From: RYN-433 sp036558265
GTDB lineage: Bacteria; Planctomycetota; Phycisphaerae; Tepidisphaerales; Tepidisphaeraceae
Length of the DNA: 7,299 nt
Direction: 5' to 3'
Assembly (NCBI GenBank): GCA_036558265.1
Contig: DATBFY010000599.1
Span: forward strand, 1-7,299
Of this stretch, positions 1-5,502 are shown in pieces. Each line of letters begins with the position of its first letter. Within the stretch, counting starts at the first letter, position 1. A program made the position numbers and the translations under genes. Below the pieces are notes generated by a model, which searched no databases, was not told the origin of the DNA, and saw only the letters and a list, made by a program, of their open reading frames with translations.

Positions 1-93
1 GTCATACACGCCGTCCGCGTTCTCGTCCAAGAGTGTACCACGGCGGAAGTCGGCCAGGACGCCATGATGCACATCCTCGCATTCCAGTTCGGT
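1..93. other. Window edge, no assignable gene
   Basis: No complete gene can be supported here. On the minus strand the frame of the lipoprotein gene stays open after its TGA stop all the way to the edge. Its last codons read LADFRRGTLLDENADGVYD, where DENADGVYD resembles a calcium-binding loop of the dockerin/EF-hand kind. Only a GTG or CTG could start such a reading frame, and neither has a well-placed ribosome binding site. A minus-strand ATG at 64-62 has an AGGA about 8 nt upstream but gives an unconvincing peptide. The beginning of a downstream gene is possible but unproven. Confidence 0.25.
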
Positions 94-522
94 TCACCTC
101 TGCTGTCTCTCTTCTCCGGGATGCGGGTATCGGCTTAGCTCCACTCTGTCGCCCGGTCGAATGGTAAACTGAATGACTCCGCGGTACTGGGCGCCCACGG
201 TGTCGCGCACGGCGACTACAGCCTGGTGAGCATCCGCACGGCCGACGACTTTCCATGTGACCCGTACACGCTCGGGAATCGGAACGGGAAGGAAGTGGTC
301 GGTTGCAGATGAACCCGGCGCGAGGACCCCCACGCTGGGAAGTTTGTTCGGCACATACCCATTTGGATAGCCGAAAACCACGTCAACGTCCTCGAACTCC
401 TGGTCGGTCCCATTGGTCACCTTGATCGAGTACAGCGGAACGCCTTGCGGCACCAGACGATGCGTGCATCCAAGGAGCAAAAACGACGCTAGAGAAGTAA
501 TTACCATCTTGAAGTCGATCAT
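94..522 (-). CDS. Small putative lipoprotein of unknown function
   Basis: This is a 142-residue exported protein that I do not recognise as a named family. The N-terminus is a lipoprotein signal peptide: lysine at residue 5, a hydrophobic stretch at 6-17, and the lipobox LLGC with the lipidated cysteine at 19. The mature part is about 124 residues. It reads as a compact beta-rich domain (YSIKVTNGTDQEFEDVDV, then VTWKVVGRADAHQAVVAV and GVIQFTIRPGDRVEL), with a charged tail. I chose the ATG at 522-520 because GAGGAG lies 4 nt upstream (532-527) and the signal peptide then begins properly. A GTG 24 nt further upstream (546) would add eight residues and place that SD inside the gene. It lies 81 bp downstream of the phosphatase-fold lipoprotein gene, so the two may share a transcript, but two small hairpins separate them. 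The protein is likely membrane-anchored in the periplasm or on the surface. Confidence 0.75.
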   Translation of the reverse strand: MIDFKMVITSLASFLLLGCTHRLVPQGVPLYSIKVTNGTDQEFEDVDVVFGYPNGYVPNKLPSVGVLAPGSSATDHFLPVPIPERVRVTWKVVGRADAHQAVVAVRDTVGAQYRGVIQFTIRPGDRVELSRYPHPGEERQQR

Positions 523-526
523 CGAT

Positions 527-532
527 CTCCTC
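527..532 (-). promoter_or_regulatory. Shine-Dalgarno site of the small lipoprotein gene
   Basis: GAGGAG sits 4 nt before the ATG at 522-520. It is the clearest ribosome binding site in the window and decides the start codon in favour of the 142-residue product. Confidence 0.65.
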
Positions 533-547
533 GCTTGTTCACTCACA

Positions 548-564
548 CAGGAACATGGTTCCTG
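548..564. repeat. Small inverted repeat in the spacer between lipoprotein genes
   Basis: CAGGAAC and GTTCCTG form perfect 7-bp arms around a 3-nt loop. In the minus-strand transcript the hairpin would end about 15 nt before the SD of the small lipoprotein gene, so it could influence initiation. It shares the GGAAC/GTTCC core with the hairpin at 587-603. Confidence 0.4.
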
Positions 565-586
565 CGACGCGTGCCCCCTGAGGGAT

Positions 587-603
587 GTTCCGCGGAGCGG
601 AAC
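587..603 (-). terminator. Hairpin directly after the phosphatase-fold gene; possible attenuator
   Basis: GTTCCGC and GCGGAAC form perfect 7-bp arms with a 3-nt loop, starting at the base after the TAG stop of the upstream gene. No run of T follows on the minus strand, so it is not a classical intrinsic terminator. It could protect the 3' end of the message or weakly attenuate transcription into the small lipoprotein gene. Confidence 0.3.
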
Positions 604-1503
604 CTACAGGCGCAGTTTTGCGGCGACGGGGAAGTGGTCGCTGGGGTATTGGTTGTTTTCCTGGAAGCGGATGATCTGGGTGGACTCGGGGGTGACGTCG
701 CCGCGGGTGAAGATCCAGTCGATGCGGCCGAGCCTGGGGTTGGCGGTTCCGGTGAAGTCGTGGAAGGTGCCGGCCTCGTCGCCGGTCCAGGTATCCTTGA
801 CGAAGCCGCCTTCGGTGAGGATGTCGTAGGCCTTGTTGGACTTGGCCATGGCGTTGAAGTCGCCGCCGAGGATGATCGGGAGGGTGGTGTTCAGAGCTTC
901 GAGGCGCTGGCGGATCAACTGGGCGGACTTTTCACGGGCGGCCTGGATCTGGTGATCGAGGTGGGTGTTCCAGTAGTAGAACTCGCGGCCGGTCTGGCGG
1001 TCCTTGAAACGGACCCAGGTGACCATTCGGCGGTTGCTGTTGCCCCAGGTGGTGGAGGCGATGACGTTGGGGGTGTCGGAGAGCCAGAAGTGGTCATAGG
1101 CGATCGGGTCGAGGCGGCTCTTGCGGTAGAAGACGGCCATGAACTCGCCCTTGGAGCCGCCGTCGCGGCCCAGGCCGATCCAGGCGTACTGGCCGTCCTG
1201 GTCGGCCTCGATGTCCTTGAGCTGGGGGTAGAGGCCTTCCTGCGTGCCGAAGACGTCGGGGTTGACCGAGCGGATACAGTCGCGCATGACCGAGCGGCGC
1301 TGCCACCAGGCGTTGGGGGGCTTGATGCTGGCGTAGCGGAGGTTGAAGGTCATGACGGTGAGCTCGCGCGGATCGGCGGATTGCGTGGCGGCGGCGAGCG
1401 TTGGCCTCGTGGTCGTGGCAGCGCTGGCGGTCGGTGATTGGGCGTGCTGACAACCCAGCACGACCAGCGCCAAACAGGCGATGATCAGAATTCTTGGGTT
1501 CAT
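604..1503 (-). CDS. Endonuclease/exonuclease/phosphatase-fold lipoprotein
   Basis: This 299-residue protein has the metal-dependent DNase I-like (EEP) fold, whose members cut phosphodiester or phosphomonoester bonds in nucleic acids, sugar phosphates or lipids. Residues 1-18 are a lipoprotein signal peptide with lipobox VLGC (Cys18). A low-complexity Ala/Thr/Ser linker covers about 19-45. The catalytic domain runs from about 47 to the C-terminus. The family motifs are all present: MTFNLR (Asn54), GTQEG (Glu89, metal ligand), NTHLDH (His181, Asp183), GGDFNA (Asp215, Asn217), RIDWIF (Asp262) and SDHFPV (Asp289, His290). It should therefore be an active Mg-dependent hydrolase held at a membrane. 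Its pattern resembles the COG3568 'metal-dependent hydrolase' branch, but the substrate cannot be read from sequence. The ATG lies 2 bp after the apt stop, with only a weak GAG within the last apt codons, so translation is probably coupled to apt. Confidence 0.9.
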   Translation of the reverse strand: MNPRILIIACLALVVLGCQHAQSPTASAATTTRPTLAAATQSADPRELTVMTFNLRYASIKPPNAWWQRRSVMRDCIRSVNPDVFGTQEGLYPQLKDIEADQDGQYAWIGLGRDGGSKGEFMAVFYRKSRLDPIAYDHFWLSDTPNVIASTTWGNSNRRMVTWVRFKDRQTGREFYYWNTHLDHQIQAAREKSAQLIRQRLEALNTTLPIILGGDFNAMAKSNKAYDILTEGGFVKDTWTGDEAGTFHDFTGTANPRLGRIDWIFTRGDVTPESTQIIRFQENNQYPSDHFPVAAKLRL

Positions 1504-1505
1504 GA

Positions 1506-2036
1506 TTACTCGTATTGGACGACGGAGTGGATGTCGTAGCCCTTGAGGCGGTCGCGGCCGCGGAGGCCGGCGAGCTCGATGAGGACGGCGAGGCCGGCGA
1601 CGTGGCCGCCGATCTTCTGTACCAGGTCGGCGCAGGCCTTCATGGTGCCGCCGGTGGCAAGCAGGTCGTCCACGATCAGGACGCGCTGGCCTTTGATGAT
1701 GGAGTCCTCGTGCATCTCGAGGGTGTCGGTGCCGTACTCGAGGTCATAGGTCATCGAGATCTTCTTGTGGGGGAGCTTGCCGGGCTTGCGCACGAGGACG
1801 AAGCCGGCCGACAGGCAGCAGGCGACGGCGGTGCCGAAGATGAAGCCGCGGCTTTCGGCGCCGACGACCAGGTCGATGTTCTTGCCGCGGAAGGGGTTGG
1901 CGAGCAGCTCGACGGCCAGCGCGATGCCGGACGCGTCGGCGAGCAGGGGGGTGATGTCGCGGAAGAGGATGCCGGGTTTGGGGAAGTCGGGGATCTCGCG
2001 GATCAGGCGCTTGAGCCGTTGGACGGGTTCGGTCAT
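1506..2036 (-). CDS. apt: Adenine phosphoribosyltransferase
   Basis: The enzyme converts adenine and PRPP to AMP and pyrophosphate in cytoplasmic purine salvage. At 176 residues it has the normal bacterial Apt length. Recognisable parts are the N-terminal helix and PDFPKPGILFRDITPLL (residues 16-32), which carries the adenine-binding hood segment; GAESRGFIFG (59-68); RKPGKLPH (83-90); and the PRPP-binding motif VLIVDDLLATGGT (119-131) with both acidic residues Asp123 and Asp124. No Shine-Dalgarno sequence precedes the ATG. A -10-like TACACT at 2049-2044 would give a transcript starting almost at the start codon, so a leaderless message is possible but has a poor -35 match. The gene is 160 bp downstream of the sigma factor gene and 2 bp upstream of the phosphatase-fold gene, with which it forms an operon. 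Pairing with that hydrolase may be incidental. Confidence 0.97.
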   Translation of the reverse strand: MTEPVQRLKRLIREIPDFPKPGILFRDITPLLADASGIALAVELLANPFRGKNIDLVVGAESRGFIFGTAVACCLSAGFVLVRKPGKLPHKKISMTYDLEYGTDTLEMHEDSIIKGQRVLIVDDLLATGGTMKACADLVQKIGGHVAGLAVLIELAGLRGRDRLKGYDIHSVVQYE

Positions 2037-2054
2037 GAGCGGGAGTGTAAGGGA

Positions 2055-2082
2055 GGAAGAAGCGGGAAGCGAGAAGCGGGAA
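2055..2082. repeat. Heptamer tandem repeat, left array
   Basis: Four consecutive 7-bp units read GGAAGAA, GCGGGAA, GCGAGAA, GCGGGAA. They are reverse complements of the TTCTNNC units found at 2156-2190. The array lies between the apt start and the hairpin at 2119-2144. Period and consensus are visible directly; function is unknown. Confidence 0.6.
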
Positions 2083-2118
2083 TGGGTCCATTGAAGGAAG
2101 GAAGAACCCTCACCCCCG

Positions 2119-2144
2119 CCCTCTCCCGGAATACCGGGAGAGGG
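2119..2144. repeat. Perfect 11-bp hairpin, interspersed-repeat type
   Basis: CCCTCTCCCGG and CCGGGAGAGGG are perfect 11-bp arms around the loop AATA. With the preceding CCCTCACCCCCG it resembles the CCCTCACCC...CTCTCCC...GGGAGAGGG elements scattered through intergenic DNA of many bacteria. It lies between the sigma factor stop and the apt start and could end or stabilise the sigma factor transcript, though neither strand shows a clear T run after it. Confidence 0.7.
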
Positions 2145-2155
2145 AGTTGGGGACT

Positions 2156-2190
2156 TTCTCGATTCTCGCTTCTGACTTCTTGCTTCTGCC
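2156..2190. repeat. Heptamer tandem repeat, right array
   Basis: Five consecutive 7-bp units read TTCTCGA, TTCTCGC, TTCTGAC, TTCTTGC, TTCTGCC, giving the consensus TTCTNNV. A degenerate sixth unit, TTGCGCC, runs to 2197 and touches the sigma factor stop codon. Positions 2163-2179 are complementary to 2059-2075 at 14 of 17 positions, so the two arrays form the outer arms of a large imperfect palindrome. Confidence 0.6.
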
Positions 2191-2196
2191 TTGCGC

Positions 2197-3036
2197 CTAC
2201 TTCACCAGATCCGCGACCATGGCGTCGCGGAGCTTGCGGAGGGTTTCGTGCTCGATCTGGCGGACGCGCTCTCGGGTCAGGCCGATGCGCTGGCCGATCT
2301 CCTTGAGGGTCATCGGGTCCTCGCCGTCCAGGCCGTAGCGGAGCTTGAGGATCCTGGCCTCGCGCTCATCGATGTTGCCCAGGAGCTCGACGAGCTGTCG
2401 GAGCTCGTCGTTGTCCATGACGGCCTTGTCGGGGGTGGGGGTGTTGCCGTCGGAGACCATCTCCTCAATGGTCAGCTCCGAACCCTCGCTGGTCGTGCCG
2501 CCCGACTGGGTGGGGGCGCTGTATGCCTTGACGGCCTTGCGAATGATCTTGAGCTTCTTGGGCGTGATCTTCATGTGGATCGCCAGCTCGTCCACGGTGG
2601 GCATGCGGCCTAGCTGATCTTCGAGCTCGCGGTTGGCCTGCTTGAGCTTTGCCATCATCTCGACCATGTAGGCGGGGATGTGGATCGGCTGAACGCTGTT
2701 GATCAGGGCCCGCTTGATGGATTGCTTGATCCACCAGCTGGCGTAGGTGGAGAATCGGCAGCCATTCTCGGGGTCGAAGCCCTCGACGGCCTTGAGGAGT
2801 CCGATATTGCCTTCCTCGATGAGGTCGGTGAGGTGGAGGCCGCGGTTGACGTAGTGCTTGGCGATGTTGACGATCAGGCGGAGGTTGGAGCGGACCATTC
2901 GCTCGCGGGCCTCGGGGTCGTTGTCATTGATGATGCGGCGGGCCAGGTCCTTCTCCTGGTCGGCGGTCAACAGGGGAGACTCGTTGATCTGTCGCAGGTA
3001 GATCTGCAACCCATTTTGCACGGCGGCTGATGGCAT
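2197..3036 (-). CDS. RpoD/SigA-like RNA polymerase sigma factor
   Basis: This is a 279-residue sigma-70 family protein that directs RNA polymerase to promoters. It starts directly at region 1.2 (YLRQI, residues 13-17) and lacks region 1.1. Region 2 runs from about 47 to 125, with RMVRSNLRLIVNIAKHY, the core-binding DLIEEGNIGLLKAV, and the -10 melting/recognition segment FSTYASWWIKQSIKRALI (95-112). Region 3 lies near 126-175. Region 4 includes LRYGLDG and the helix-turn-helix TLKEIGQRIGLTRERVRQIE (243-262), close to the RpoD -35 reader. In region 2.4 Gln105 matches E. coli RpoD Gln437, but Lys108 replaces Thr440. This suggests a group 2 or lineage-specific factor, so I give no symbol. An upstream TTG at 3120 would add 28 unstructured residues. 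I prefer the ATG at 3036, which begins just before region 1.2 and has a weak GGGAAA 6 nt upstream. Confidence 0.93.
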   Translation of the reverse strand: MPSAAVQNGLQIYLRQINESPLLTADQEKDLARRIINDNDPEARERMVRSNLRLIVNIAKHYVNRGLHLTDLIEEGNIGLLKAVEGFDPENGCRFSTYASWWIKQSIKRALINSVQPIHIPAYMVEMMAKLKQANRELEDQLGRMPTVDELAIHMKITPKKLKIIRKAVKAYSAPTQSGGTTSEGSELTIEEMVSDGNTPTPDKAVMDNDELRQLVELLGNIDEREARILKLRYGLDGEDPMTLKEIGQRIGLTRERVRQIEHETLRKLRDAMVADLVK

Positions 3037-3136
3037 TTTTCGTTTCCCGTCCTGGCGTGCTGTCGCCACTGGAGTTATCGACGGGAGGGGGGAGTGACTT
3101 GGGGAGCGACCGCGCGGCAAAACGAGGGAGGGTCAA

Positions 3137-3142
3137 ATAATA
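3137..3142 (-). promoter_or_regulatory. Candidate -10 box for the sigma factor gene
   Basis: TATTAT on the minus strand stands out in very GC-rich DNA about 100 nt upstream of the preferred ATG. No convincing -35 lies 17 bp further upstream. The overlapping TTGACC just downstream has no matching -10. This is a weak prediction. Confidence 0.3.
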
Positions 3143-3331
3143 GCGGCGGTCGGGGTGATGATCGCAGGATTCGGACGTGGCGCGCGCGGCTGGCGGGGAC
3201 CCAGCTTGCCGGGGCGGCAGGTTCGACAGCGGCGGCACAGGTGTGCGGGCCGGCGCGCGCGGGATGATGGTCGGTTGCGATTCTTGCGATGCCAATAATG
3301 TGGATGGGTCGTTTCGCGAGAAATGTCGGTC
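3143..3331. other. Upstream part of the rpsA-sigma factor gap, no gene seen
   Basis: The whole gap between the sigma factor start (3036) and the rpsA stop (3509) is about 470 bp. This part is GC-rich, with CGCGCG runs near 3180 and 3252. I see no convincing coding frame, tRNA or strong promoter in it. The rest of the gap holds the interspersed repeat (3332-3430) and the rpsA terminator (3452-3476). Confidence 0.5.
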
Positions 3332-3430
3332 CCGTCATCCTGAGGGAGTTTCGGACGACCGAAGGATCTTGCGGGAATGGACCGGCACTTTCATTCGAGG
3401 CAAGATCCTTCGCTCCGCTCAGGATGACGG
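3332..3430. repeat. Long interspersed inverted repeat (GTCATCCTGAG type)
   Basis: This is a nested inverted repeat. Outer arms are CCGTCATCCTGAG (3332-3344) and CTCAGGATGACGG (3418-3430), 13 bp and perfect. Inner arms are CGAAGGATCTTGC (3360-3372) and GCAAGATCCTTCG (3400-3412), also 13 bp and perfect. Between outer and inner arms the left side has 15 nt and the right only 5 nt, so it forms a bulged stem with a 27-nt loop. The arms match a repeat family seen in intergenic DNA of many phyla (GTCATCCTGAG...GAAGGATCT). It is noncoding and probably a nonautonomous, REP-like element. Confidence 0.8.
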
Positions 3431-3451
3431 TGCGCGGCACGTGGGCAAACG

Positions 3452-3476
3452 AAAACCGCCCCCTTCCGGGGGCGGT
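3452..3476 (-). terminator. Rho-independent terminator of rpsA
   Basis: On the minus strand ACCGCCCCC, loop GGAA, GGGGGCGGT form a 9-bp GC-rich stem (3476-3455) capped by a GNRA-type tetraloop. The stem is followed by further T residues (TTTTCGTTT in total, counting the stem's last base). It starts about 32 nt after the rpsA stop codon, exactly where an intrinsic terminator is expected. It should separate rpsA from the sigma factor gene. The plus strand lacks an adjacent T run. Confidence 0.85.
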
Positions 3477-3508
3477 GTGCTTACGTTTTCGAACGTCGGA
3501 CGAATCGC

Positions 3509-5272
3509 TTAGCGGTCGAGCTTGAGGTCGCCCAGGCCGGTGGTCTCCTCGCCGCCTTCGAGGCCGCCCTTGAGGCCCTTGGCCTTCGAGCGTTCGGCGC
3601 GGACGGCTTCTCGCTGCTGCTCTTCCATCGCCCACTGGGCGCGCTTGAGCGACAGGCCGATCTTTCGCTCGTCGCTGTCGACGCGGAGGATCTTGACGTC
3701 CACCTCCTGGCCGACCTTGACGATGTCCTCGGGCTTCTCGACTTTCTGGTCGGCGATCTCACTGATGTGCAGGAGGCCTTCGAGGCCCTGCTCGAGCTCG
3801 ACGAAGACGCCGAAGTTGGCGATCTTGGTGACGTGGCCCTTGACGACCATGCCGGGTCGGTAGTTGGCGGGGATGACGCTCTGCCAGGGGTCTTCCTGCA
3901 TCTGCTTGAGGCCCAGGGCGATGCGTTGCTTCTCCTGATCCACCGAGAGGACGACGGCCTGCACCTCTTCGCCCTTTTTGAGGACTTCGGAGGGGTGGCC
4001 GATCTTTTTGGTCCAAGAGAGGTCGGAGACGTGCAACAGTCCGTCGATGCCTTCCTCGATCTCGACGAAGGCGCCGTAGTTGGCGATGTTGCGGACCTTG
4101 CCGGTGACGACGCTGCCGGGGGGGTACTTCTCGGCGACGCGCTCCCAAGGGTTCTCCTCGACCTGCTTCATGCCGAGGCTGATCTCCTGCTTGTCCTTGT
4201 TGATCTCGAGGACCTTGACGTTGACCTTCTGCCCGGCGGCGACGATCTCGCTGGGGTGGTTGATGCGCTTGGTCCAGGACATCTCGGAGATGTGAACCAG
4301 GCCCTCGACGCCTTCTTCCAGTTTGCAGAAGGCGCCGTAGGACATGATGTTGACGACCTCGGCCTCATGCGTGGAGCCGACGGGGTACTTGGCCTCGATG
4401 TTTTCCCAGGGGCTGGCGTCCTTCTGCTTGAGGCCCAGGGCGATCTTCTCCTTGTCCTTGTCGATGGTCAGGACCTTGACCTCGACCTCCTGGTCGATCT
4501 TGAGGAGCTCGGAGGGGTGGTTGATGCGGCCCCAGGACATGTCGGTGATGTGGAGGAGGCCGTCAATGCCGCCCAGGTCGATGAAGGCGCCGAAGTCGGC
4601 GATGTTCTTGACGGTGCCCTTGACGATCTTGCCGATCTCCAGGGACTCCATGGTCTTCTTCTTCATCTCCTCGCGCTGCTGCTCGATGAGCTTGCGGCGG
4701 GAGATCACGATGTTGCGGCGCTCCTCGTCGATCTTGAGGATGACCGCGTCGATCGCGCGGCCGATCCAGTCGGAGATCTCGCCGGGGCGGCGGATGTCCA
4801 CCTGGCTGGCGGGGAGGAAGACCGGCACGCCGATGTCGACGAGCAGGCCACCCTTGATCTTCTTGGTGACCTTGCCGGAGACGGGGTCGCCCTCCTTCTT
4901 GGACTTCATGATGGCTTCCCAGTTGATGATCCGGTCAGCCTTGCGCTTGCTGATGCGGACCATCCCCGTATCGCCCTCGACCTCTTCGAGGAAGACGCGG
5001 ACCTCGTCGCCGACCTGGACCTTGTCGGGTTCGTCGAACTCGGAGTGCTCGAGGATGCCTTCGGATTTGAGGCCCAGCTCGACGATGAAGTCATCGCCGG
5101 CCTTGGAGGAGACCTTGCCCTTGATGATGTTGCCGGGGGTCAGGTCCTGGGCTTCCTCGCCCTTGACGAGCTCGTCGAGGCCGGGATTGGGGCTGCCCAG
5201 GGCGGTGGCGACGGCGGCATCGACGTCGCTGTCGATGTCGCCGAGCGAATTGATCAGGTTGTAATCGACCAT
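3509..5272 (-). CDS. rpsA: 30S ribosomal protein S1
   Basis: S1 binds mRNA on the 30S subunit and helps unfold and load it, which matters most for messages with weak or no Shine-Dalgarno sequence. The 587-residue product contains six S1 (OB-fold) repeats at roughly 45-111, 127-194, 212-282, 297-368, 385-455 and 472-543. Repeats 3-6 show the typical G-V-NI-FGAF-DGLLHISDMSW-HPSE pattern, for example KGTVKNIADFGAFIDLGGID at 218-237. Repeats 1 and 2 are diverged, as in other S1 proteins where they serve ribosome binding. The acidic N-terminal extension (1-44) and a charged Glu/Lys/Gly tail (544-587) flank them. The length is slightly above the 557 residues of E. coli S1. The ATG at 5272-5270 has no Shine-Dalgarno sequence. 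A good promoter lies at 5390-5418 and a terminator follows the gene, so it is probably monocistronic. Confidence 0.97.
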   Translation of the reverse strand: MVDYNLINSLGDIDSDVDAAVATALGSPNPGLDELVKGEEAQDLTPGNIIKGKVSSKAGDDFIVELGLKSEGILEHSEFDEPDKVQVGDEVRVFLEEVEGDTGMVRISKRKADRIINWEAIMKSKKEGDPVSGKVTKKIKGGLLVDIGVPVFLPASQVDIRRPGEISDWIGRAIDAVILKIDEERRNIVISRRKLIEQQREEMKKKTMESLEIGKIVKGTVKNIADFGAFIDLGGIDGLLHITDMSWGRINHPSELLKIDQEVEVKVLTIDKDKEKIALGLKQKDASPWENIEAKYPVGSTHEAEVVNIMSYGAFCKLEEGVEGLVHISEMSWTKRINHPSEIVAAGQKVNVKVLEINKDKQEISLGMKQVEENPWERVAEKYPPGSVVTGKVRNIANYGAFVEIEEGIDGLLHVSDLSWTKKIGHPSEVLKKGEEVQAVVLSVDQEKQRIALGLKQMQEDPWQSVIPANYRPGMVVKGHVTKIANFGVFVELEQGLEGLLHISEIADQKVEKPEDIVKVGQEVDVKILRVDSDERKIGLSLKRAQWAMEEQQREAVRAERSKAKGLKGGLEGGEETTGLGDLKLDR

Positions 5273-5356
5273 AACTAAGGGTTTCGTTTCGCGTGGTCCG
5301 TTTGAATGAAAGCGCCGACTTCCACGCTGGGCCGGCGTTCCGGGACAGGAAGGCCT

Positions 5357-5373
5357 CCGCGGACCGTCCGCGG
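5357..5373. promoter_or_regulatory. Hairpin in the rpsA leader
   Basis: CCGCGGA and TCCGCGG form perfect 7-bp arms around a 3-nt loop. In the minus-strand message it would lie near the 5' end of the roughly 110-nt leader predicted from the promoter at 5390-5418. A structured leader without an SD is reminiscent of E. coli rpsA, which S1 represses by binding its own leader. Autoregulation here is inference. Confidence 0.45.
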
Positions 5374-5389
5374 GGGCGCGAAGGGGAGG

Positions 5390-5418
5390 ATTGTATCGGC
5401 GTTGCGGCTATTTGTCAT
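5390..5418 (-). promoter_or_regulatory. Sigma-70-type promoter of rpsA
   Basis: On the minus strand, -35 ATGACA (5418-5413) and -10 TACAAT (5395-5390) each match the consensus at 5 of 6 positions and are separated by exactly 17 bp. Transcription would start near 5383, giving a leader of about 110 nt before the rpsA ATG. It is the best promoter in the window and is correctly oriented for a highly expressed ribosomal gene. Confidence 0.7.
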
Positions 5419-5466
5419 GCCAACCGGCCGCAAAATGCGCGGGTGGCGCGCCGGGCTCAAATCGGT

Positions 5467-5472
5467 TGTAAT
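5467..5472 (+). promoter_or_regulatory. Candidate -10 box for the oxidoreductase gene
   Basis: TGTAAT matches the -10 consensus at 5 of 6 positions and lies 30 nt before the ATG at 5503. The sequence 17 bp upstream (TGGCGC) is a poor -35, so a weak or activator-dependent promoter is possible. Confidence 0.3.
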
Positions 5473-5502
5473 TGTGACCCGCCGGGGACAGAATCGCCGA
5501 CC

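Noticed and set aside
535..1437. A 300-codon open frame on the plus strand opposite the phosphatase-fold gene
   Set aside because: The minus-strand frame carries a lipobox and all catalytic motifs. The plus frame is a low-complexity Gly/Val/Ala shadow caused by high GC.
2055..2190. CRISPR-like array
   Set aside because: The repeated units are only 7 bp and contiguous, with no spacers and no cas genes nearby.
1515..2306. A 263-codon open frame on the plus strand across apt and the repeat region
   Set aside because: It is antisense to a convincing Apt and continues through an intergenic hairpin and heptamer repeats, with no protein-like features.
3037..3120. TTG start adding 28 residues to the sigma factor
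   Set aside because: The added residues are Pro/Ser/Arg-rich with no resemblance to region 1.1. The ATG at 3036 begins just before region 1.2.
3177..3512. Possible small gene in the rpsA-sigma factor gap on the plus strand
   Set aside because: The frame runs through the interspersed inverted repeat and the rpsA terminator and has no protein-like composition or ribosome binding site.
3767..5278. A 503-codon open frame on the plus strand opposite rpsA, rich in Leu, Asp and Val
   Set aside because: It is antisense to a clear six-domain S1 protein. Its repetitive composition follows from the complement of GAG/GAC/AAG/ATC-rich codons, and it has no recognisable domain.
5293..5502. N-terminal extension of the oxidoreductase by 70 codons
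   Set aside because: The extension overlaps the predicted rpsA promoter and leader and would bury the Tat signal, which begins properly at the ATG at 5503.
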